Of a stretch of DNA of 64,000 bases, positions 26,164 through 34,852 are shown one piece after another. A program made the translations under genes and the position numbers. This DNA comes from Altibacter sp. (GTDB lineage Bacteria > Bacteroidota > Bacteroidia > Flavobacteriales > Flavobacteriaceae), in assembly GCF_019913785.1 (NCBI RefSeq), contig NZ_JAIOHK010000072.1:1-64000 (forward strand). The letters are read 5' to 3'. The notes beneath the pieces are model-generated. The model was not told where the DNA came from. It worked only from the letters and a program-made list of their open reading frames with translations, and did not search any database. The number at the start of each line of letters is the position of its first letter. Position 1 is the first letter of the stretch.

Positions 26164-27087
26164 TTAATCTTTCAGGAAGTTTATGTTTCGTTGTAGGCCT
26201 GAAAATTTAGTTCTCTTCACAGGGCTTTTCTGAAATAATCGCTGAAAAACATCCTCGGTGATCTCTTCCCAATCTTTTTTAACCAAGGAAAGTAATTCGG
26301 GCTTTGGATTGAACAGTGGTTCGTTATGTGTTTTGCTGAAACGATTCCACGGACATACATCTTGGCAGATATCACAGCCAAACATCCAGTCGTCAAATTG
26401 TCCTCGAACGTCCGAAGGTATCTCATTTTTTAACTCAATGGTAAAATAGCTGATGCATTTACTGCCATCTACCACATAGGGAGCTACGATCGCTTCGGTG
26501 GGGCAGGCGTCGATACAGGCGGTACAGCCCCCACAATGATCGGTTACCGGACTGTCGTATTCCAGATCCAAATCTAGGATCAATTCGGCTATAAAATAAA
26601 AGGATCCCACCTGTTTGGTGAGTAAGTTGCTGTGTTTTCCTATCCAACCGAGCCCACTTTTTGCTGCCCAGGCCTTATCTAATACAGGAGCCGAATCGAC
26701 AAAGGCACGTCCATGAACCTCCCCTATTTCTTCGGAAATAAATTCCATCAAGTGTTTCAACTTGTCTTTGATCACAAAATGGTAGTCGGTTCCGTAGGCG
26801 TATTTTGAAATTTTATAACTGTTTTCAGTTTGGGTTTCTGAAGGAAAATAATTCAGCAACAAGGAAATTACACTTTTCGAATCGGGAACCAGTTTTGTGG
26901 GATCCAACCGCTTGTCGAAGTGGTTTTCCATATATAGCATTTCCCCGTGCATTTGTCGTTCTAACCATTGCTCCAAGCGAGGAGCTTCTTCTTCTAAAAA
27001 TTCAGCTTTGCTAATGCCACAGGAAAGAAATCCGAGGCGTTTGGCTTCGGATTTTATAAGTTGGGTATGTTCTTCTTTTAAGCTGAT
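26164..27087 (-). CDS. queG: Epoxyqueuosine reductase QueG, no canonical start codon
   Basis: QueG reduces epoxyqueuosine to queuosine in tRNA, using cobalamin and two [4Fe-4S] clusters. The reductase core ([19 protein letters not shown]) and both cluster motifs ([15 protein letters not shown] and [11 protein letters not shown]) are intact. The first TTG, ATG or GTG in frame is TTG at 26976, but homology clearly runs further upstream: about 30 conserved residues ([20 protein letters not shown]...PRLEQWL, as in E. coli QueG) precede it, in frame, back to a stop at 27097-27099. None of those codons is ATG, GTG or TTG. I place the start tentatively at ATC 27085-27087, about 307 residues; a sequence error or changed start codon is also possible. 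Confidence 0.85.
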   Translation of the reverse strand: MSLKEEHTQLIKSEAKRLGFLSCGISKAEFLEEEAPRLEQWLERQMHGEMLYMENHFDKRLDPTKLVPDSKSVISLLLNYFPSETQTENSYKISKYAYGTDYHFVIKDKLKHLMEFISEEIGEVHGRAFVDSAPVLDKAWAAKSGLGWIGKHSNLLTKQVGSFYFIAELILDLDLEYDSPVTDHCGGCTACIDACPTEAIVAPYVVDGSKCISYFTIELKNEIPSDVRGQFDDWMFGCDICQDVCPWNRFSKTHNEPLFNPKPELLSLVKKDWEEITEDVFQRLFQKSPVKRTKFSGLQRNINFLKD

Positions 27088-27157
27088 GGCGTAAAATTAC
27101 TAAAACAAGCAATACCCAATTCAACTTTCCTAAAATATCGACAAATTATGAGAATCA

Positions 27158-28405
27158 TTATTCAAACATCCAAACATCATTCTTTAAGGCAGAGCCCACT
27201 TTGCCGCCTGTGAGCCAAATTTTATCTTTATATACCGTTACTTCAAATCCGGTACGATCTAATAAAGCGGGAGAATTGGCAACGGCCACGTTCCAGATAA
27301 CCCCATCTTCACTGTACCAAATGGACGGCACTGGTGTTGTGGAATCATCCGATCCCCCGAAAAGCCAGAGCTTTCCATCGTATTGTACAACTATATGCCC
27401 AAAACGAGGCCCAAAGGCTGCTGAAGAGGTTTCCTCTAGCCAAGAAATACCATCAGAACTTGACCAAACATCTTGAAATGCTAATGACGGTAGTCCACCG
27501 CCAATGACCCATAATTTATTTTTAAAAGATACCAATTGGTGTAAGGCTCGAGCCGTAAAGGCTGCATTCTGAGTAGCAACATTCCATGTTCCCCCATCTT
27601 GGCTTACCCAAGCATCGTTAAAAAAAGAAGTGTTATAGCCCCCTACGACCCAAATTTTATCGTCTAAGGTGGCGCTTTCCGTAATCCGAGGCCCAAAAGG
27701 TGCATTATTGAGCAACTGAGTCCAACCAACCCCATCATTGGAAAACCATACATCATCAGACACCCCATTGGAGGAGTTGCCACCAATGAGATACATTTTA
27801 TCATTTAATTCTACTAGTGAAAAACTATCTCCCTTTCCAAAAGCTGCTGCCGGGGTTTCGTTGACCCACAATGCCCCGTCCTGGGTGGACCATACATCGT
27901 TATATTGGTCGCTAAAATCCAGACCCCCCAACAAAAACAATTTGTTCTGGAAAGTAAAGGTTGCGTGAAAGCCCCTTGGCGCAAAACCAGCTGCGGGATT
28001 CACTTGCTGGCCTAGGGTAATATTGCGAGTTGTAAAAAAGAAAGGCAATGTAGCGGTTTCACCGCCTTTGCCGTCCTTGGCCACCACGTACCATGAATAT
28101 TCTTGAATAAGCGAAAGAAGTGTCGTCAACTGAAATTCAGTAGTTGGAAGATTATCAGCAATTAATTGATCTTCTTCCGAAAGCTTTTGTAAGTACAATG
28201 AATACGTAACCGCATCTCCGTCTGGATCAATGGCAGCTTCCCAACTGAGCTGTGGCATTCTGTCCACATTCTCCGATTGGTTTGCTACTGTTAGAAGGGC
28301 AAAATCATTGGGTGGGTAATTCCCCGAACTACCTCCGTCGTCGTTTCCGCCACAGCCTAGCAGGGCTGAGGTTCCCAACGTAAGTGAAATAATTAATTTT
28401 TTCAT
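27158..28405 (-). CDS. Lipoprotein with six kelch-like propeller repeats
   Basis: A 415-residue lipoprotein: signal peptide with lipobox TLGTSALLGC, then a Gly/Asp/Ser spacer (GGNDDGGSSGN), a fibronectin III-like domain (about residues 35-125, PQLSWEAAIDPDGDAVTYSLYLQ), and six repeats of about 47 residues (about 140-415). Each repeat has a strand of the form ..DKLWVIGG.. and then DVW.S.DG..W, so a six-bladed beta-propeller is likely. I start at ATG 28405 because it begins the signal peptide; a frame from 28444 adds 13 unlikely residues. It is probably on the cell surface and binds a protein or glycan; the ligand cannot be read from sequence. Confidence 0.82.
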   Translation of the reverse strand: MKKLIISLTLGTSALLGCGGNDDGGSSGNYPPNDFALLTVANQSENVDRMPQLSWEAAIDPDGDAVTYSLYLQKLSEEDQLIADNLPTTEFQLTTLLSLIQEYSWYVVAKDGKGGETATLPFFFTTRNITLGQQVNPAAGFAPRGFHATFTFQNKLFLLGGLDFSDQYNDVWSTQDGALWVNETPAAAFGKGDSFSLVELNDKMYLIGGNSSNGVSDDVWFSNDGVGWTQLLNNAPFGPRITESATLDDKIWVVGGYNTSFFNDAWVSQDGGTWNVATQNAAFTARALHQLVSFKNKLWVIGGGLPSLAFQDVWSSSDGISWLEETSSAAFGPRFGHIVVQYDGKLWLFGGSDDSTTPVPSIWYSEDGVIWNVAVANSPALLDRTGFEVTVYKDKIWLTGGKVGSALKNDVWMFE

Positions 28406-28523
28406 GGCTTTGCTATTAATGGATGAGACCGAAATTTCATTCAAGTTTATACCATTAAAAATAAGCTATATTTTTGTTTTCTAATAAGTTACTCCATTTT
28501 TTAACTTAGAAAAATCAAGGTGC

Positions 28524-28554
28524 TTGGCTTCGTTTTAAATGACGGCTATTTTTG
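28524..28554 (+). promoter_or_regulatory. Plus-strand promoter in the ruvB 3' region
   Basis: TTGG (28524-28527) and TATTTTTG (28547-28554), separated by about 20 bases, form a good -33/-7 pair on the plus strand. It points into a 31-codon frame and then antisense to the end of ruvB. Confidence 0.45.
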
Positions 28555-28563
28555 CAATTACAC

Positions 28564-28659
28564 ATGATTATTGAAGAATTTAAATCTATAAAGTTTGTAA
28601 GGTCATTGTGGAACCCACCTAGAGGGTTAAAAAAGTCCGCCCTGAGTTGGGCCTTTTAA
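28564..28659 (+). CDS. Possible 31-residue microprotein
   Basis: An ATG frame of 31 codons lies 9 bases after an exact TAnnTTTG box and ends at TAA 28657-28659. The peptide ([19 protein letters not shown]... ending LSWAF) is basic and has two tryptophans. It overlaps the 3' end of ruvB antisense by 33 bases. I do not recognise it; chance is a real possibility at this length, and the promoter could equally serve an antisense RNA. Confidence 0.25.
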   Translation: MIIEEFKSIKFVRSLWNPPRGLKKSALSWAF

Positions 28660-29649
28660 TTTGCCAAGGTGTTTATAAGCTGCTTCGGTTACTTCACGAC
28701 CACGCGGGGTTCGCATAATAAAACCTTGTTGAATCAAAAAAGGTTCGTATACCTCTTCAATGGTTTCCGCACTTTCAGAAACGGCCGTGGCAAGGGTGGT
28801 TATTCCTACCGGGCCACCTTTAAACTTATCGATGATGGTAGATAGGATCTTGTTATCCATTTCATCTAAGCCATGTGCATCTACTTGTAAGGCTTCTAAA
28901 CCAAATTTCGCAATTTTAATATCGATCTCTCCATTGCTTTTTATTTGAGCGAAGTCACGAACACGCCTTAGTAAAGCATTTGCAATTCGAGGGGTTCCTC
29001 TGCTTCGCCCCGCTATCTCAATAGCCGCTTCCATGGAGATAGGAACTTTCAATATTCCGGCACTTCGCTGAACAATTGTAGTCAACAATTCGGTGGTATA
29101 GTATTGTAATCTCGATGAAATTCCAAATCGCGCTCGCATAGGTGCCGTTAGCAAGCCGGAACGTGTTGTTGCTCCTACTAAGGTAAATGGTGCCAAATTG
29201 ATCTGTACCGAACGAGCATTCGGACCTGACTCAATCATAATATCGATCTTGTAATCCTCCATGGCCGAATACAAATATTCTTCGACAATGGGGCTCAAAC
29301 GGTGGATTTCATCAATGAAGAGTACATCGCGTTCATCGAGGTTGGTGAGCAGCCCGGCCAAATCGCCCGGTTTATCCAAAACTGGTCCGGAAGTAACCTT
29401 GATACCCACTTGCAATTCGTTTGCAAGAATATAGGCTAGAGTCGTTTTCCCTAAACCGGGAGGTCCGTGGAACAAGGTATGATCTAATGCTTCGTCACGT
29501 TGGTTAGCAGCTTGTACAAACACCTGCAGGTTTTCCAATGCCTGGTCCTGACCCGTAAAATCATCGAAGCTAAGAGGTCGCAGTTTTTGCTCTATTTCGA
29601 GTTCTTGAGGAGTTAACTCGTCTCCGCTTGCATCTAGGTGTTCGTTCAT
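28627..29649 (-). CDS. ruvB: Holliday junction branch migration ATPase RuvB
   Basis: RuvB is the AAA+ motor that drives branch migration with RuvA. The 340-residue protein has Walker [13 protein letters not shown] (near residue 63), Walker B LFIDEIHR (near 115), the sensor [18 protein letters not shown] (near 160), and a C-terminal winged-helix domain ([17 protein letters not shown]). Length is normal. It is a single gene. Its promoter -7 box lies only 5 bases before the ATG, so its mRNA should be nearly leaderless. Confidence 0.97.
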   Translation of the reverse strand: MNEHLDASGDELTPQELEIEQKLRPLSFDDFTGQDQALENLQVFVQAANQRDEALDHTLFHGPPGLGKTTLAYILANELQVGIKVTSGPVLDKPGDLAGLLTNLDERDVLFIDEIHRLSPIVEEYLYSAMEDYKIDIMIESGPNARSVQINLAPFTLVGATTRSGLLTAPMRARFGISSRLQYYTTELLTTIVQRSAGILKVPISMEAAIEIAGRSRGTPRIANALLRRVRDFAQIKSNGEIDIKIAKFGLEALQVDAHGLDEMDNKILSTIIDKFKGGPVGITTLATAVSESAETIEEVYEPFLIQQGFIMRTPRGREVTEAAYKHLGKLKGPTQGGLF

Positions 29650-29653
29650 ATCA

Positions 29654-29661
29654 CAAATATA
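29654..29661 (-). promoter_or_regulatory. -7 element of ruvB, nearly abutting the start codon
   Basis: TATATTTG on the minus strand, an exact TAnnTTTG match whose last base lies 5 bases upstream of the ATG. The implied transcript start is within about one base of the start codon. Confidence 0.5.
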
Positions 29662-29847
29662 CGAATCGAATCGCTACACTCGAATAGAATTTTAAATGCG
29701 ATTCAAAAACAAAAAACTGCTTCTGTAGCACTATTATCTCTATTGCTTTTCGTTCTCTCTTACCGGTAAAATTTTAACTGTTAAAAAAATTTCGATTAGG
29801 TAAATATCCTGAATGTGAACCCTCGATTCCTACTAGTTTTTCCGTAC

Positions 29848-29880
29848 AAAAAAACCCTTTCAGTGATGAAAGGGTTTTTT
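29848..29880 (-). terminator. Intrinsic terminator of the act-cox operon
   Basis: AAAAAACCCTTT / AAAGGGTTTTTT (29849-29860 and 29869-29880) with an eight-base loop and a U run on the minus strand, 19 bases after the coxA stop. Confidence 0.88.
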
Positions 29881-29898
29881 AGGATAAATTTTTCAAGT

Positions 29899-31725
29899 TT
29901 AATGATGTAATTCTTCTTCGTTTTCCTGCAACGGAATATGTTGTGGTACAAAATCTTGCCCAGGAATTACATAATCGGTTTCGTCTTTGTTCATCTTACT
30001 ATAGTCATAAGACCAGCGGTGTACATGCGGAATTGGACCGTCCCAGTTTCCGTGAATGTGTTTGATCTCTGCAGTCCATTCGAGGGTGTTAGAGTTCCAT
30101 GGGTTTTTAGGCCCTTTCTTTCCGTAGAACATAGAGTGGATGAAATTGTATAAGAAGACCAACTGTGCGGCGGCTGTAATAATGGCAAAGATAGTAATCA
30201 CTACATTCACATCGGCTAGATCGTCAAAATAGGGGAAATTGGTATTGGTATAATAACGTCTTGGCAAACCAGCCATTCCAATGAAGTGCATCGGGAAGAA
30301 AATTCCGTAGGCACCGATAGCCGTTATCCAGAAGTGTACATAGCCTAATTTCTTATTCATCATTCTACTCTCGAACATTTTCGGGAACCAGTGATATACC
30401 CCTGCAAAAAGGCCATACAGCGCCGAAATACCCATTACCAAGTGGAAGTGAGCTACAACGAAATACGTATCGTGAACGTTTATATCTAATGCACTATCTC
30501 CTAGGATAATTCCGGTAAGACCCCCGGAAATAAAGGTAGAAACAAAGCCAATTGAAAACAGCATGGCCGTGTTCATTTGGAGGTTTCCTTTCCATAAGGT
30601 AGTTATCCAGTTAAAGGCTTTTACTGCTGAAGGAATTGCAATTAATAAGGTGGTAAATGTAAATACCGAACCTAAGAACGGATTCATCCCTGTAACAAAC
30701 ATATGGTGTCCCCATACTATGGTCGAAAGAAATGCAATCGCCAAAATTGAAGCTACCATTGCCCTATAACCAAAGATGGGTTTTCGGGAATTGGTTGCCA
30801 TAATTTCAGAAACGAGACCCATCGCCGGAAGAATAACAATATAAACTTCGGGATGTCCCAAGAACCAAAATAGGTGTTCGAACAAAACCGGAGATCCCCC
30901 TTGATTGTGCAACACCTCTCCTGCTATGTATATATCGGAAAGGAAAAAGGAAGTTCCAAAACTCCTATCCATAATCAACATTAACGCAGCCGAAAGTAGT
31001 ACCGGGAAGGACACTACCCCAATGATTGCCGTAACAAAAAACGCCCAAATAGTAAGTGGAAGTCGTGTCATGGACATTCCTTTAGTACGTAGGTTCAATA
31101 CCGTAACAATATAGTTTAATGCTCCTAATAAAGAAGAAGCAATAAAAATAGCCATAGACACCAACCATAAGGTCATTCCTGCACCCGATCCGGGAATAGC
31201 TTGCGGTAAGGCACTTAAAGGTGGGTAAATGGTCCATCCTGCTGATGCCGGACCTGCCTCTACGAATAGCGACAATACCATAAATACACTCGAAAGGAAG
31301 AACAACCAGTAAGAGATCATGTTCAAGAAGCCGGATGCCATATCACGTGCTCCAATTTGAAGTGGAATTAACAGGTTACTGAACGTACCACTTAAACCTG
31401 CAGTAAGTACGAAAAACACCATAATTGTACCGTGAATCGTAACCAAGGCCAAATAGACGCTTGGATCCATCACGCCTCCTTCACCCCATTTACCTAAAAG
31501 TATTTCGTAAATTGTAAATTGGTGATCAGGCCAAGCCAATTGCAATCTAAATAAAAGCGACATGGCAATACCTATGATTCCCATGAACAAACCGGTGATG
31601 AGGTATTGCTTGGAAATCATTTTGTGATCTTGGCTAAAGATATATTTAGTTACAAATGTCTCTTTGTGATGATGCCCGTGATCGTCGTGGTGATCTTCTG
31701 CGTGGTCGTGTTCGTGTGCTGACAT
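29899..31725 (-). CDS. coxA: Cytochrome c oxidase subunit I
   Basis: The catalytic subunit of an aa3-type haem-copper oxidase, reducing oxygen to water at a haem a3-CuB centre. The 608-residue protein has about 12 membrane helices, the HPEVYIVILPAMG motif with the CuB His and the cross-linked Tyr, WGHHMFVTGMNP with two further CuB histidines, and DTYFVVAHFHLVMG with the haem ligands near residue 420. The first 24 residues are strikingly rich in His, Asp and Glu. It is the last gene of the act-cox operon, 18 bases after coxB, followed by a strong terminator. Its subunits III and IV are encoded in the separate block at 6.2-8.3 kb. Confidence 0.97.
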   Translation of the reverse strand: MSAHEHDHAEDHHDDHGHHHKETFVTKYIFSQDHKMISKQYLITGLFMGIIGIAMSLLFRLQLAWPDHQFTIYEILLGKWGEGGVMDPSVYLALVTIHGTIMVFFVLTAGLSGTFSNLLIPLQIGARDMASGFLNMISYWLFFLSSVFMVLSLFVEAGPASAGWTIYPPLSALPQAIPGSGAGMTLWLVSMAIFIASSLLGALNYIVTVLNLRTKGMSMTRLPLTIWAFFVTAIIGVVSFPVLLSAALMLIMDRSFGTSFFLSDIYIAGEVLHNQGGSPVLFEHLFWFLGHPEVYIVILPAMGLVSEIMATNSRKPIFGYRAMVASILAIAFLSTIVWGHHMFVTGMNPFLGSVFTFTTLLIAIPSAVKAFNWITTLWKGNLQMNTAMLFSIGFVSTFISGGLTGIILGDSALDINVHDTYFVVAHFHLVMGISALYGLFAGVYHWFPKMFESRMMNKKLGYVHFWITAIGAYGIFFPMHFIGMAGLPRRYYTNTNFPYFDDLADVNVVITIFAIITAAAQLVFLYNFIHSMFYGKKGPKNPWNSNTLEWTAEIKHIHGNWDGPIPHVHRWSYDYSKMNKDETDYVIPGQDFVPQHIPLQENEEELHH

Positions 31726-31743
31726 ATCTTTTAAGCTATTTTA

Positions 31744-32805
31744 TTATTGTTTTAGGGTTTGGGCCAAGGTAGCTTGACCGGCCATCCAAGCTTTGTAATC
31801 TTCTTCCGATTCAACTATAATTTTCATTTGCATATTATAGTGGTTGGTTCCACAAATCTTATTACACAGTAACATATAATCAAACTCGTAAGGTTCTAAA
31901 GGCTCTTCGCCCTTTGCCGCTAAATCGACATTTTTCTTTTGACGTAATTCATTGATATTAGCAACTTTAGCAACAATATGGTCATTTTGGCGCATCTCTT
32001 CCGTAGTGATTGTTGGTGTGTATGCAAATTGCGTTATCATCCCGGGGACACAGTTCATTTGTGCCCGAAAGTGAGGCATATATGCTGAATGTAATACATC
32101 CTGAGATCTCATTTTGAAAACTACTTTCCTACCTACCGGTAAATGCAATTCGTTTACGATAACATCATCTTGTGCGTTGGGGTCGGAAGCATCCACTCCT
32201 AATTGATTTACTCCTTCAATCAAACGAACATTGGCTTCGCCTAAGGTATTATCATTTCCACCGTAACGCGCACGCCAATCGAATTGATAGGCATATAATT
32301 CGACTACCAGTGGATCGTCATCGGTATCAATGTTCATAATATCTGACCACGTAAACAATCCATAGATAATTAATCCCGCTAATACGATTACCGGAATGAT
32401 GGTCCAGATAAATTCTAATTTGTCGTTATCGGCATAGAACAAAGCCTTTTTATTCTTTTCTCCTTTGTATTTAAAGGCAAAATAATGCAATAACCACTGT
32501 GTAATGATACCTACAAAAAAGATAAGGATCATAGAGACCAGCATGAGGTTATCAATTCCAACCCCATGTTCAGAAGCAGAATCAGGCAGCAATACATCGA
32601 ACCATTTCCAGAAGCAAATGGCAAGTATCAAATAAATTAACAGGACAAAGCCCAACATTAACCATCCGTTAATGTTATTGTCTTTATCGGAGGCTATTTC
32701 GGAGGTATTTGATTGCTTGGCTTTGGACATTTCGAATATCTTGCCCATTTGCCAAATGGCAACTCCAAAAAGAATGATTACTAATACAACTAAAAATGCG
32801 GTCAT
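31744..32805 (-). CDS. coxB: Cytochrome c oxidase subunit II with CuA site
   Basis: Subunit II receives electrons from cytochrome c or from Alternative Complex III and passes them to subunit I. The 353-residue protein has an extra N-terminal helix (residues 2-20), two more membrane helices (about 48-67 and 88-110), and the periplasmic cupredoxin domain with the CuA ligands: the HSAYMPHFRAQMNCVPG region and LLCNKICGTNHYNM (Cys, Cys, His, Met) near residues 311-324. There is no fused cytochrome c domain, so this is an aa3-type, not a caa3-type, subunit II. It lies between actF (23-base gap) and coxA (18-base gap), so ACIII and the oxidase core are made together. Confidence 0.96.
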   Translation of the reverse strand: MTAFLVVLVIILFGVAIWQMGKIFEMSKAKQSNTSEIASDKDNNINGWLMLGFVLLIYLILAICFWKWFDVLLPDSASEHGVGIDNLMLVSMILIFFVGIITQWLLHYFAFKYKGEKNKKALFYADNDKLEFIWTIIPVIVLAGLIIYGLFTWSDIMNIDTDDDPLVVELYAYQFDWRARYGGNDNTLGEANVRLIEGVNQLGVDASDPNAQDDVIVNELHLPVGRKVVFKMRSQDVLHSAYMPHFRAQMNCVPGMITQFAYTPTITTEEMRQNDHIVAKVANINELRQKKNVDLAAKGEEPLEPYEFDYMLLCNKICGTNHYNMQMKIIVESEEDYKAWMAGQATLAQTLKQ

Positions 32806-32828
32806 CGTTATCTATCTCTAACTATTAA

Positions 32829-34166
32829 TTAATAATGAAAATTCTTGCTCTCCTTTACAAACGGATTGTTTTTCACTAATAATGGTGCTTTTGTAAGTGC
32901 TGTAAATACAACAAATACAAAGAGACCAAAGAAAAACAATACGGAACTTATTTCAGGAATTCCAATATTCCATGAAGTACCTACCGTTCCAGGAGTGATC
33001 ATTAAATAAACATCTATATAGTGTCCCGCCAAGATCACGATTCCGGCGAGGATCACAAACCAATTAACTCGTTTATAATCACTGTTCATTAATAACAAAA
33101 CTGGGAATACGAAGTTCATGGCTACCATTCCGAAGAAAGGTAATTTAAAGTCTTCAATTCGCGTTACGAAATACGTCACTTCTTCAGGAATATTTGCATA
33201 CCAAATCAACATAAATTGTGAGAACCACAAATACGTCCAGAAGATACTGAAAGCAAACATGTATTTTGCCAGATCATGAATATGACTGTTGTTTACAAAC
33301 TCTAAATATCCTTTAGATTTTAAGTAGATAGTTATCATGGCTATTACCGTGATAGCACAAACAAACATACCGGCGAATACATACCATCCAAATAGGGTAC
33401 TGAACCAGTGTGGGTCGAAACTCATTATCCAATCCCACGACATGACAGATTCAGTATAGATAAAGAACACCAAAAATCCTGCTGATATCTTAAAATTTTT
33501 CTTGAACAACCTGTTGTCGGTTGCGTCGTCCATTTTTCTTGAATTCTTAACTGCAAAATGACGATACAACATCCACCCGCCAAGGAAGATGGCCGCTCTA
33601 ATAAGCATCCCTGTACCATTTAGCCAGCCGGCTTTTCCTTGCAATAATTTGTCATGTGCCACTACTTCGGGATCTGCCCAAACAAACAGGTGATTTATAT
33701 GCAATCCGGAAAGGGCTAACAAAACAAACATAATAATACCTCCCGGCACTAAATACGCTGTGATGGCTTCCATTACTCTAAAGAGCACCGGTGACCATCC
33801 TGCTTGTGATGCCCATTGGATTGCATAAAATGCCAAACAACCCAAGGCAATCATAAAAAAGAAAAAGCAGGCGATATATAGCGCAGACCAAGGTTTGTTT
33901 TGCAATTGGTGCAGCGTATGCAATAAGTGAGCTTCTTCACTATCGACAGCCGCCTCTTCATGATTACCTGCGGCTTCAGCATTAACAGCATGCGTATCTC
34001 CATCTTGTTCGGCAATTTCACCGTGACTATCGCCGTGCGCAGCCATCATTTCTTTAACCTCGGCAGTGGTGCTTGGAGTAGTAAGAAATCCTGAAATGAT
34101 ACCAATGGCACCAACCACCATAAAAATGATCGCAAACAGTTTTAATTTATTTGGTAGCGTATACAT
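32829..34166 (-). CDS. actF: Alternative Complex III membrane subunit ActF
   Basis: ActF is the second large membrane subunit of Alternative Complex III, related to the NrfD-like ActC. The 445-residue protein has about ten membrane helices; between the first and second (about residues 35-85) it carries a His/Glu/Asp-rich soluble segment (AAHGDSHGEIAEQDGDTHAV...). Family-like motifs include WDWIMSFDPHWFSTLFGWYVF near residue 249 and FSIFWTYLWFSQFMLIWYAN near 310. It follows actE by 28 bases and precedes coxB by 23. The acidic, His-rich loop might bind metal, but nothing in the sequence proves that. Confidence 0.92.
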   Translation of the reverse strand: MYTLPNKLKLFAIIFMVVGAIGIISGFLTTPSTTAEVKEMMAAHGDSHGEIAEQDGDTHAVNAEAAGNHEEAAVDSEEAHLLHTLHQLQNKPWSALYIACFFFFMIALGCLAFYAIQWASQAGWSPVLFRVMEAITAYLVPGGIIMFVLLALSGLHINHLFVWADPEVVAHDKLLQGKAGWLNGTGMLIRAAIFLGGWMLYRHFAVKNSRKMDDATDNRLFKKNFKISAGFLVFFIYTESVMSWDWIMSFDPHWFSTLFGWYVFAGMFVCAITVIAMITIYLKSKGYLEFVNNSHIHDLAKYMFAFSIFWTYLWFSQFMLIWYANIPEEVTYFVTRIEDFKLPFFGMVAMNFVFPVLLLMNSDYKRVNWFVILAGIVILAGHYIDVYLMITPGTVGTSWNIGIPEISSVLFFFGLFVFVVFTALTKAPLLVKNNPFVKESKNFHY

Positions 34167-34194
34167 ATCTTTAGCTATTCTCTTTATTCTTTAA

Positions 34195-34851
34195 TTAATC
34201 TTGTTCTGAACCTGTTGTTTCAGTCATCGTATTTTCGGTCGCCGTAAGCGTATTGGCCTGTGCTGAATCCATCACTTGAGTCATCAATCCCGGCTCGCCT
34301 TTCAGGGCTGCCTTTAAATTTAGCACATGCTGGCCAATTTGCCAACGTTCTAATTCATTGGTCTGAGATGCATGTGATCCCATGGCATTAAGGCCGTACA
34401 TTTGAACGTGGTAAATCCCCCCTTCGGTAATATTTCTACCGGGGTCCGCATAACTTGGAATTCCTAAGAACTTTTCGCGCTGCGATAAAATCCCCTGACC
34501 ATCACCTGTCTTTCCATGACACACAGCACAATAAATCGCATATAATTGTTCGCCGGCTAGTAAGTTTGCTTCCGTTACAGGAATTGGACTTTTCAATTCG
34601 GCTTTGGCCAATTCTAATCCTGCGGTTGAATTTTCATAATTATAGGGTTGCCATCCTCTTGGAATAGATCCATCTACAGGCAACATGGCTGCCATCCCAT
34701 CTGGGAAAATTTCGTAATCTCCGTAGGTTTCGTATCCAACCGGCTCATACATATTAGGCATGTACTGATAATTAGGGCTATTATTGTTAAAACAAGAAAC
34801 CAATAGCACCGAAGCAACTAAAGCAATACCTATGTTTATACTATTTCTCAT
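34195..34851 (-). CDS. actE: Alternative Complex III monohaem cytochrome c subunit ActE
   Basis: ActE is a lipid-anchored monohaem cytochrome c of Alternative Complex III. The 218-residue protein has a lipobox (SVLLVSC, Cys20) and one CxxCH haem site (YAIYCAVCHGKTGDG), with a methionine-rich C-terminal part (GIYHVQMYGLNAMGSH) that supplies the distal ligand in the family. I start it at ATG 34851, next to the actD stop; a start at 34875 would overlap actD and put charged residues before the signal sequence. Its C-terminal tail (about 30 residues) is Thr/Glu-rich and probably flexible. Confidence 0.92.
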   Translation of the reverse strand: MRNSINIGIALVASVLLVSCFNNNSPNYQYMPNMYEPVGYETYGDYEIFPDGMAAMLPVDGSIPRGWQPYNYENSTAGLELAKAELKSPIPVTEANLLAGEQLYAIYCAVCHGKTGDGQGILSQREKFLGIPSYADPGRNITEGGIYHVQMYGLNAMGSHASQTNELERWQIGQHVLNLKAALKGEPGLMTQVMDSAQANTLTATENTMTETTGSEQD

Positions 34852-34852
34852 A

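Noticed and set aside
26164-26976. Accepting TTG 26976 as the queG start
   Set aside because: About 40 conserved upstream residues are in the same frame, so this start would truncate the N-terminal domain.
28565-28627. Remnant of a truncated gene next to ruvB
   Set aside because: No similarity to a known protein could be recognised in the frame or its flanks, so it is listed only as a low-confidence microprotein.
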